Part shown: positions 4,726 through 10,058 of the stretch, piece after piece
Numbering within the stretch: the stretch's first letter is position 1
Layout of the letters: the number at the start of each line of letters is the position of its first letter
From: Eubacteriales bacterium
Lineage (GTDB): Bacteria > Bacillota > Clostridia > Oscillospirales > CAG-382
Assembly: GCA_028701715.1 (NCBI GenBank)
Contig: JAQVQF010000071.1
Coordinates: forward strand, 1-10,058
Direction: 5' to 3'
DNA length: 10,058 nt
Translations under genes and position numbers: made by a program
Notes under the pieces: model-generated
Database searches by the model: none
What the model saw: the letters and a program-made list of their open reading frames with translations, nothing else
What the model was told of the DNA's origin: nothing

Positions 4726-6234
4726 ATGCGCATAATAAGAGCAATAAGCTTTTTTATCGTCTTATGTATGGTTATTGGTATTTTTGCTTCCTGCGGAAAA
4801 GGCGGAGACGTAGAATCCAAAGCAGCGGAATCCAAAGCGGAATCGAGCGAGGCCGAGGAAACTTCCGAAACAAGCGTTGAATCATCCGAGGGACAAAAGG
4901 ACCCTCTCGCTCATATTCCAAATCAATCACTCGGTATAACCGTTACATTCCTTGTTGAAAATCAAAACGGCGGCGGTTACGGTTCCAGAGAAATAATGCC
5001 GTATGAAGATACCGCCATAAGCCCGTATGTCGAAGAACGCAATAACATGGTTGAGGAAAAGCTCGGCATAACAATAAAAGAAATTAGAACGGACAATATG
5101 GCAAACGACTTACGCGCCGCCGCTCTTTCCACGGCGGATTTTGACATAGCCATACCGTATATGACCACTGCCGGCCCTCTGATTCAGGAAGGTTTGTTCT
5201 ATGATCTTTACGAATTCAGCCATATAATCAATTTTAACGCCTCCTACTGGGACCAAAATGCCGAAAACAGTCTTTCGATGGGCAACAAGCTTTATATGAC
5301 CACGGGCGACTTTTCCATACTCACCATGGATGTAACCCACTGTATGTTATTCAACAGAACAATCATAGCAAGCAATAATCTTGAAAATCCCTATGAATTG
5401 GTCAACAGCGGAAACTGGACAATGGATAAAATGCTTTCCATGGCGAAAGAGGTGACCGCCGATACCGACGGTGTGCCGGGTATAACTTATGATGACACCG
5501 TGGGATTGTTTATCAACAGGAATTATTCCAACTCACTGTTTATCGGCTCCGGCGAATCCTTTGCGAAGAAAAACGCGGAGGGGGTCCCCGAACTGACTGT
5601 ATACAATACGAATTCGGTGGGAGTCGTGGACAAAATATTCGAAATATTCTCCGACAGTAAAATTCTTGTTGACGAAGTATTCAATGATGATGCGATAGCC
5701 GCCGGATATACTAACTGTTACTGGGCGGCGAGACACGCGCTCGGCACCAACCGCGCTCTGTTTGTCACCATTTCGCTTTCGGACATCCTAAATATGTCCG
5801 ATTATACGGACACATGCGATTTCGGTCTTCTGGTTACTCCAAAATACACGGTCGAACAGGACAATTATTATTCCTATATTTCCATTATTTTCGCAACGGG
5901 CTGTGTTATCCCCGTGTCCAATGAAGATCCCGAAACCGCGGCTCTTGTGCTTGAAGCGTTGGCGGCGGCTTCCACAAGCACGGTGAAGGTAAACTATTAT
6001 GAACGCGTTCTCAAGCTCCAGAAAATACAGGACGAGGAATCCGAAAAAATGCTCGATTTCATTTTTGACAACCGTGTATATGATATCGGCGCTCTTTACA
6101 ACTGGAACACGCTGAGAGATTTCGTTTCAAGCTGCGTTATCGGTACCTCCAATACTTTCACTTCAAATTATGACTCACAAAAAAATATATTTATAGAAGC
6201 GATGCAGACGACGATAGATTATTTCTCTGAATAA
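4726..6234 (+). CDS. Extracellular solute-binding lipoprotein (sugar ABC-type), orphan
   Basis: The 502-residue product has a lipoprotein signal: basic MRIIR, hydrophobic core and FASC with Cys23 as the lipid-modified residue. A Ser/Glu/Ala-rich linker (roughly residues 28-55) tethers a large periplasmic-binding-like domain; patterns such as NMVEEKLGITIKE, DFDIAIPYM, LFYDLYE, the NWTMDKMLSMAKEVT segment and the late TAALVLEALAAAS helix are typical of the sugar-type binding proteins (SBP family 1-like) of Clostridia. It would capture a ligand outside the cell and deliver it to ABC permeases, but no permease or ATPase gene is adjacent. The start at 4726 is chosen because AAGGAG (4713-4718) sits 7 nt upstream and the signal peptide begins there; the ATG at 4681 would add 15 residues without a ribosome binding site. 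The gene is followed after 30 nt by an aldolase with no terminator between, so they are probably one operon. Ligand unknown. Confidence 0.85.
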   Translation: MRIIRAISFFIVLCMVIGIFASCGKGGDVESKAAESKAESSEAEETSETSVESSEGQKDPLAHIPNQSLGITVTFLVENQNGGGYGSREIMPYEDTAISPYVEERNNMVEEKLGITIKEIRTDNMANDLRAAALSTADFDIAIPYMTTAGPLIQEGLFYDLYEFSHIINFNASYWDQNAENSLSMGNKLYMTTGDFSILTMDVTHCMLFNRTIIASNNLENPYELVNSGNWTMDKMLSMAKEVTADTDGVPGITYDDTVGLFINRNYSNSLFIGSGESFAKKNAEGVPELTVYNTNSVGVVDKIFEIFSDSKILVDEVFNDDAIAAGYTNCYWAARHALGTNRALFVTISLSDILNMSDYTDTCDFGLLVTPKYTVEQDNYYSYISIIFATGCVIPVSNEDPETAALVLEALAAASTSTVKVNYYERVLKLQKIQDEESEKMLDFIFDNRVYDIGALYNWNTLRDFVSSCVIGTSNTFTSNYDSQKNIFIEAMQTTIDYFSE

Positions 6235-6264
6235 AAGTAATTATAAATAATAAGGAGTTTTATC

Positions 6265-7203
6265 ATGCCACTTGTCACAAGCAAAGAAATGTTCGAAAAA
6301 GCCTATAAGGGCGGTTATGCCATCGGCGCTTTCAACGTAAACAACATGGAAATTGTCCAGGCTATAACGGAAGCCTGCAAGGAAGAAAAGGCCCCTGTCA
6401 TACTTCAGGTTTCCAAGGGCGCCCGCGCTTACGCCAATCATACCTATCTCGTTAAATTAGTGGAAGCCGCGATAATTGAATGCCCCGATATTCCCGTCGT
6501 GCTCCATCTCGATCACGGCCCCGATTTTGAGACTTGCAAATCCTGCATCGACGGAGGCTTCAGCTCCGTTATGATAGACGGCTCCTCCAATTCCTTTAAA
6601 GACAATATCGAATTGACCAAGAAGGTCGTGGAATACGCTCACGCTCACGGCGTGGTCGTGGAAGGCGAGCTGGGCACATTGGCGGGTATCGAAGACGACG
6701 TCAAGGTTGAGGAAGGCGAATCCTCCTACACCAGACCGGAGGAAGTCGAGGAATTCGTCACCAAGACCGGAGTCGATTCTCTCGCCATCGCAATCGGCAC
6801 AAGCCACGGCGCGTATAAATTCAAGCCCGGTTCCAAGCCTCAGCTGCGTTTTGACATACTTGAAGAGGTTTCGAGAAGACTTCCCGGATTCCCGATAGTC
6901 CTCCACGGCTCGTCCTCCGTTCCTCAGAATTATGTCGAAATGGTCAATCAATTCGGCGGAGCCATGCCCGGCGCCATCGGCGTTCCGGAAGACCAGCTCC
7001 GTCACGCCGCAAGCCTGTCAGTCTGCAAGATCAACATCGATTCCGATCTCCGTCTTGCCATGACCGGTACGATACGTAAGTATTTTGCGGAACATCCCGA
7101 AAAATTCGACCCCCGTGATTACCTAAAGCCCGCCAGAGCCAATATCAAGGAGCTTGTACGTCATAAGCTTATCGACGTTCTCGGCTGCGCCGGCAAAGCG
7201 TAA
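6265..7203 (+). CDS. fba: Class II fructose-bisphosphate aldolase
   Basis: The 312-residue zinc enzyme cleaves fructose-1,6-bisphosphate to glyceraldehyde-3-phosphate and dihydroxyacetone phosphate (glycolysis) and runs in reverse in gluconeogenesis. Family motifs are intact: GAFNVNNME (21-29), LHLDHG with catalytic Asp83 and zinc ligand His84, VEGELG (132-137, conserved Glu135), IGTSHG with zinc ligand His181, VLHGSSS with zinc ligand His214, and KINIDSD (255-261) for substrate phosphate. It has the usual length. AAGGAG at 6252-6257 precedes the ATG by 7 nt. The gene lies 30 nt after the binding-protein gene and is closed by the terminator at 7220-7249. Base composition and codon use look richer in G/C-ending codons than in the neighbours, as expected of a highly expressed central enzyme. 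A tagatose-bisphosphate aldolase is possible from motifs alone, but fructose-bisphosphate aldolase is more likely. Confidence 0.93.
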   Translation: MPLVTSKEMFEKAYKGGYAIGAFNVNNMEIVQAITEACKEEKAPVILQVSKGARAYANHTYLVKLVEAAIIECPDIPVVLHLDHGPDFETCKSCIDGGFSSVMIDGSSNSFKDNIELTKKVVEYAHAHGVVVEGELGTLAGIEDDVKVEEGESSYTRPEEVEEFVTKTGVDSLAIAIGTSHGAYKFKPGSKPQLRFDILEEVSRRLPGFPIVLHGSSSVPQNYVEMVNQFGGAMPGAIGVPEDQLRHAASLSVCKINIDSDLRLAMTGTIRKYFAEHPEKFDPRDYLKPARANIKELVRHKLIDVLGCAGKA

Positions 7204-7219
7204 AGCATATTTAACATAA

Positions 7220-7249
7220 AACTCCGGACTACAAGTCCGGAGTTTTTTT
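7220..7249 (+). terminator. Terminator of the binding protein-aldolase operon
   Basis: AACTCCGGACT (7220-7230), loop ACA, AGTCCGGAGTT (7234-7244) gives a perfect 11-bp stem followed by a T-run to 7249. It begins 17 nt after the aldolase stop codon. Being nearly symmetric with an A-rich 5' flank, it may also affect the convergent glycerate kinase transcript. Confidence 0.95.
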
Positions 7250-7289
7250 GCGGGCGGATAATATTCGCTCCTACAATATACATTAAAAA

Positions 7290-8393
7290 TTATTTTATTT
7301 TTCTTGCCGCTTTCAATGCCGCCGTATAAAGTGCGTCGGCGGCTTCCGTTTTGCTTGGCAGCTTTTTCGGTATAATCGGAACGGTGGCATATGCCGTTGT
7401 AATTCCCATATCATATAAAGGCGAAATATCGCCGTCAATACACCCGCTGATAAGAATACAGGGCCTGCCGTACCTTTTGCAAAGCGATGCCACTCCCGCC
7501 GGTAGCTTGCCGCCCGAGGTCTGAGCGTCGGTTTTCCCCTCGCCCGTAATCACAAAGTCCGATGATTTTATTTTTTCCTCAAGTCCGAGAAGGGAAGATA
7601 TAATTTCAAAGCCGTTTTTCAGCTCGCCTCCTAAAAACGCCGCTATACCTCCGCCGAGCCCTCCCGCCGCGCCGCTGCCGGGCATCGTTTTCAAGTCGCA
7701 ATCAGTCACAAGGTCGGATATATGCCCAAGCCCGGCGTCAAGACGCTTTATTTCCTCGGAGGACGCGCCCTTTTGCTTTGCGAAAACATACGCAGCGCCG
7801 TTTTTACCGCAGAAAGGATTGACAACGTCGCAGCAGGCGACGATATGCGCCGATTTTAACCCTTTATCGAGGTTAGAATAATCAATTTTCTTTATGTTTT
7901 CGAGCGTTCTTCCCACCGGGATAAAAGGAAAATCACCGTAAAATTTTATTCCCAAAGCGCATGCCGCTCCCGTTCCCCCGTCGTTGGTGGCGGAGCCGCC
8001 GAGACCAATGATGATGTTTTCCGCACCCCTTGACAGCGCGTCGGCAATAAGCTGCCCCACTCCGTAGGTTGTGGAATTCATGATGTCGCGCTCTCCCTCC
8101 GGGACACGCATAAGCCCGCAGGCTTGCGCGGATTCCATTACGGCAATTTTGCCGGTAATTATATATTCCGCTTTAACCGCTTGAAACAGAGGACCCTTAA
8201 CCTCAATTTCAACAATTTGTCCGCCGATAGCGTCTCTCACCGCTTCGGTCATACCGTCCCCGCCGTCCGAGGCAGGGAGCATAACGATTTCGTCAAAACC
8301 CGCCTTCATGAATGCGGATTGTATTATTTCACATACTTCCATCGATGATAAAGTTCCCTTGAACGAGTCGGGCGCGATGAGAATCCTTTTCAC
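7290..8393 (-). CDS. Glycerate 2-kinase (GlxK/GarK family)
   Basis: The 367-residue product belongs to the glycerate kinase family (PF02595-type), which phosphorylates D-glycerate with ATP, normally to 2-phosphoglycerate, feeding lower glycolysis. The typical signatures are all present: ILIAPDSFKGTLS (4-16), SDGGDG (42-47), TTYGVGQLI (108-116), GLGGSATNDGGTG (130-142), CDVVNPFCG (188-196), PGSGAAGGLGGG (238-249) and VITGEGKTDAQTSGGK (281-296). Length equals the family norm. The start is GTG at 8393: family members begin with M-K-x-I-L-I-A-P-D-S, GGAG lies 9 nt upstream (8406-8403), and a longer reading from TTG at 8438 would include the promoter -10 box. The gene stands alone, convergent with the aldolase and divergent from the lipoprotein gene at 8532. 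Confidence 0.92.
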   Translation of the reverse strand: MKRILIAPDSFKGTLSSMEVCEIIQSAFMKAGFDEIVMLPASDGGDGMTEAVRDAIGGQIVEIEVKGPLFQAVKAEYIITGKIAVMESAQACGLMRVPEGERDIMNSTTYGVGQLIADALSRGAENIIIGLGGSATNDGGTGAACALGIKFYGDFPFIPVGRTLENIKKIDYSNLDKGLKSAHIVACCDVVNPFCGKNGAAYVFAKQKGASSEEIKRLDAGLGHISDLVTDCDLKTMPGSGAAGGLGGGIAAFLGGELKNGFEIISSLLGLEEKIKSSDFVITGEGKTDAQTSGGKLPAGVASLCKRYGRPCILISGCIDGDISPLYDMGITTAYATVPIIPKKLPSKTEAADALYTAALKAARKIK

Positions 8394-8429
8394 TATATAT
8401 AACTCCGTTCCAATGATATTCACAATGAA

Positions 8430-8458
8430 ATAATACAATCACAGGTGAAATTTGTCAA
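8430..8458 (-). promoter_or_regulatory. Promoter of the glycerate kinase gene
   Basis: TTGACA (8458-8453) and TATTAT (8435-8430) on the minus strand, 17-nt spacer. Transcription should start near 8423, about 30 nt before the GTG start. The spacer contains TCAC-CT-GTGA, a short dyad that could be part of an operator. Confidence 0.85.
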
Positions 8459-8464
8459 TACGAT

Positions 8465-8493
8465 TTGACAAAATCGGTTTGTTGTGATATTCT
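8465..8493 (+). promoter_or_regulatory. Divergent promoter of the lipoprotein gene
   Basis: TTGACA (8465-8470) and TATTCT (8488-8493) with a 17-nt spacer. Its -35 box lies only 6 bp from the -35 box of the opposite promoter, together forming the inverted repeat TTTGTCAA...TTGACAAA (8451-8472). Two polymerases could hardly bind together, so the two promoters should compete or share a regulator. Confidence 0.8.
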
Positions 8494-8531
8494 GTAAGCA
8501 ATAAATAACATTATTAAAGGAAGTCGTGTTT

Positions 8532-9569
8532 ATGAAAAAAGCGTTGATTATTTTACTTGCTTTATGCCTTTGCGTACCGATTGCGGCATGCAAAGGAAGG
8601 GGTACCGATGTCAGTGAAGATTCATCCAAGGAAGTCGTATTCTCGCTGGTGCCGTCATCCTCGGAGGAAGCAGCATCAAACGAATCTGACGGGGAAATAT
8701 CGGAAGAAAGTTCGGAGGAATCAGAAATGAGCGAAGAGCTTAAAAAAGAACCCATACCCGAAGGGGCGACTGTTATAACAAACCTTAATTATTCCAACGG
8801 CGACGGTAAAATGGGCGACAGCGACGGCCCGGCTTACTGCGTTTATTCCAATACCGGCTACAATAAAGCGTCCATGGACGTGAAAATCAGCGAAATGAAA
8901 ATCAACAATATCAGGGAATCCGACGGTAAATTCGTCAACGCCTATATGTTCTTGGGCTGCGACGTTTACAACGGAAGCTGGTGGAGCAATTGCTTTGATA
9001 CGGGTTTCTGCTACGCTGGTAAAACCCCTTCCTGGCATCTTTTTTATAACATATACGAGCCTGCCGAAAGCGGTCAGGCGGGCTGGTACGAATCGTCCGT
9101 GAAGCTTGATCCCACCCATGATTACCGTTTAACCCTTGACACATCCGAGGAAAATTTGAAGGCGACCGTTATAATATATGACATTACGGCGGGTGAGGAA
9201 GCCGACAGGGTATCGTTTTATGTCAAAGGAATGAAGGCCGACGGCAGCAATACCGCTTATCTTATGGATTTCGCTCTCGATTATCCGCAAAACGTTAAAA
9301 AGGACACGTCGGGCAATTCTTCTGAGGATTTTGTCGAAATTACTCTCTATAATACCGACGAGGATCTTTATATGCAGAACATATTGGTCGAAAACGTAAA
9401 AATTTATAAAAACGGCTCGGAATATATCTGGGATGAAACACATACCAAAAACCGCGCTTTATGGCCGGATATGTCAGATACACAGTTCGATTATGCCTGC
9501 ACCAAGGTGATAACGGTGGAGGATTCGTATGATTATTCCTTCAGGGTAGACCTTGATATGAACCGATAA
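8532..9569 (+). CDS. Lipoprotein of unknown function with an acidic Ser/Glu linker
   Basis: The 345-residue product starts MKKALIILLALCLC, ends its signal in PIAAC with Cys20 as the lipid-anchored residue, and continues with a long Ser/Glu-rich linker (to about residue 75) of the type that spans the cell wall. The remaining ~270 residues are rich in Tyr, Asp, Asn, Trp and alternating patterns that suggest a beta-sandwich: a WWSNCFDTGFCYAG stretch, GWYESSVKLDPTHDYRLTLD, VSFYVKGM and VENVKIYKNGSEYIWDE. Such a fold might bind carbohydrate, but I do not recognise a named family. ATG at 8532 is preferred to GTG at 8526 because AAAGGAAG (8516-8523) lies 8 nt upstream of the ATG and only 2 nt from the GTG. 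It is a single-gene unit with its own promoter and terminator. Confidence 0.85.
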   Translation: MKKALIILLALCLCVPIAACKGRGTDVSEDSSKEVVFSLVPSSSEEAASNESDGEISEESSEESEMSEELKKEPIPEGATVITNLNYSNGDGKMGDSDGPAYCVYSNTGYNKASMDVKISEMKINNIRESDGKFVNAYMFLGCDVYNGSWWSNCFDTGFCYAGKTPSWHLFYNIYEPAESGQAGWYESSVKLDPTHDYRLTLDTSEENLKATVIIYDITAGEEADRVSFYVKGMKADGSNTAYLMDFALDYPQNVKKDTSGNSSEDFVEITLYNTDEDLYMQNILVENVKIYKNGSEYIWDETHTKNRALWPDMSDTQFDYACTKVITVEDSYDYSFRVDLDMNR

Positions 9570-9582
9570 AACCCAATAACAG

Positions 9583-9611
9583 AAAAAAATCCGGCGTTTG
9601 GCCGGATTTTT
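9583..9611 (+). terminator. Terminator of the lipoprotein gene
   Basis: AATCCGGC (9588-9595), loop GTTTG, GCCGGATT (9601-9608) and T-run to 9611; the stem can extend outward through the A-run at 9583-9589. It lies 14 nt after the stop codon and may also work on the minus strand. Confidence 0.9.
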
Positions 9612-9623
9612 CCGTAAAAAGGC

Positions 9624-9643
9624 GTTATTTCCGGGGAAATAAC
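9624..9643. promoter_or_regulatory. Near-perfect 20-bp palindrome upstream of the sigma factor promoter
   Basis: GTTATTTCC (9624-9632), GG, GGAAATAAC (9635-9643): 9-bp perfect arms around a 2-bp centre. It has no T-run and sits between the previous terminator and the ECF-type promoter, 30 bp before its -35 box, so a dimeric regulator's binding site is plausible. Confidence 0.45.
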
Positions 9644-9672
9644 CGTAAGCGTTAAATATTTTTCGTTTCTCT

Positions 9673-9698
9673 TGTAACCAAACAATAATTTATGCGTC
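9673..9698 (+). promoter_or_regulatory. ECF-type promoter of the sigma factor gene
   Basis: TGTAAC (9673-9678), 16-nt spacer, CGTC (9695-9698). This fits the general ECF sigma pattern in Firmicutes (TGAAAC-N16-CGTC) with one change. No sigma-A box pair with good spacing is seen here. The gene probably activates itself through this site. Confidence 0.65.
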
Positions 9699-9733
9699 TT
9701 TATATATGAAGGACCTATACCGGAGGTGATTCG

Positions 9734-10058
9734 ATGAAGGATGAGAAGATCGTTATGCTTTACTGGGCGCGCGAGGAAGCGGCGATCGTTCAGACTTCCG
9801 TTAAGTACGGAAAAATGCTGAAGCATATTTCCGAAAATATTCTTTACTCGCGGGAAGATGCGGAGGAATGCGTAAACGATTCCTATATGTCGGCCTGGAA
9901 TTCCATGCCGCAAAACCGCCAGTCTTATCTCGGCGGATATATGGCAAAGCTTGTGCGCAACCTGTCGCTTTCACGCTACCGCAGAGCGAACGCCAAGAAG
10001 CGGAAGGGCGCCGGCACGGATATTATGCTGGAAGAGCTGGAGGAATGTATTCCGGACA
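9734..10058 (+). CDS. ECF-like sigma-70 family factor, partial (cut by right edge)
   Basis: The first 108 residues are present and no stop occurs before the edge. They contain sigma region 2: a helix around IVMLYWAREEAA, ENILYSREDAEECVND (about 34-49) leading to YMSAWNSMP, where the acidic cluster followed by aromatic residues matches the core-binding helix 2.2, and YMAKLVRNLSLSRYRR (69-84), matching the -10-recognising helix 2.4, then a basic patch AKKRKG and the linker. Region 4 should lie outside. The ribosome binding site GGAGGTGAT (9722-9730) is near-perfect, 3 nt from the ATG. This subgroup is common in gut Clostridia and is often followed by a membrane anti-sigma factor gene, which cannot be checked here. 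With the ECF-type promoter in front, autoregulation is likely. Confidence 0.88.
   Translation, partial: MKDEKIVMLYWAREEAAIVQTSVKYGKMLKHISENILYSREDAEECVNDSYMSAWNSMPQNRQSYLGGYMAKLVRNLSLSRYRRANAKKRKGAGTDIMLEELEECIPD

Noticed and set aside
6457..7005. 182-residue minus-strand open frame
   Set aside because: Antisense to the aldolase gene, whose motifs are intact; long antisense frames are common in codon-biased genes.
8394..8438. Longer N terminus of glycerate kinase from TTG at 8438
   Set aside because: It would be encoded over the promoter -10 box, and family members start with MK-x-ILIAPDS.
8721..9119. 132-residue minus-strand open frame and nearby antisense frames up to 9443
   Set aside because: Opposite the lipoprotein gene, without promoters or ribosome binding sites.

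Overview
The window looks like chromosomal DNA from a low-to-moderate GC Clostridia-type Firmicute (Oscillospirales-like, probably uncultured). The grounds are AT-rich intergenic DNA, textbook TTGACA/TATAAT promoters, AAGGAG ribosome binding sites, T-run hairpin terminators, lipoproteins with Ser/Glu-rich linkers after the lipid-anchored Cys, and an ECF-like sigma factor of the type common in gut Clostridia. The taxonomic call is an inference from style and cannot be proved from this window.

Layout, left to right. (1) 1-947, minus: a partial gene for a membrane protein with a cytoplasmic zinc ribbon; its 3' end lies beyond the left edge. (2) 1063-3473, minus: a two-gene operon, luxE-like (acyl-protein synthetase) then luxC-like (acyl reductase), overlapping by 4 nt (GTGA). 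Together they are the reductase half of the bacterial bioluminescence fatty acid reductase, with no luciferase (luxAB) or thioesterase (luxD) in view. (3) 3485-4680: about 1.2 kb without an intact protein gene. It holds a recurring AACAGAG motif upstream of luxE, possible RNA hairpins ending in a strong terminator, a decayed ORF tail, an array of small triloop hairpins separated by a constant ACATCAY 7-mer, and a tRNA-Arg(ACG) gene on the minus strand with its own promoter and terminator. (4) 4726-7249, plus: an orphan solute-binding lipoprotein followed 30 nt later by a class II fructose-bisphosphate aldolase, under one sigma-A type promoter and ended by a perfect terminator. (5) 7290-8393, minus: glycerate 2-kinase, convergent with the aldolase. 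(6) 8394-8531: a tight divergent promoter region. (7) 8532-9569, plus: a lipoprotein of unknown function with its own terminator. (8) 9624-10058, plus: a near-perfect palindrome, an ECF-type promoter (TGTAAC-N16-CGTC) and the start of a sigma factor gene cut by the right edge.

How the genes fit together: the aldolase and glycerate kinase both feed lower glycolysis at the three-carbon level, and the binding protein is co-transcribed with the aldolase, so a sugar-uptake link is plausible but not shown. The LuxE/LuxC pair should activate and reduce a fatty acid to an aldehyde; the user of that aldehyde is not visible here. The sigma factor gene carries an ECF-like promoter in front of it and is probably autoregulated. 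I did not find a clearly new multi-gene defence or mobile system; the most unusual items are the luxless LuxE-LuxC operon and the structured 3.5-4.4 kb intergenic region.
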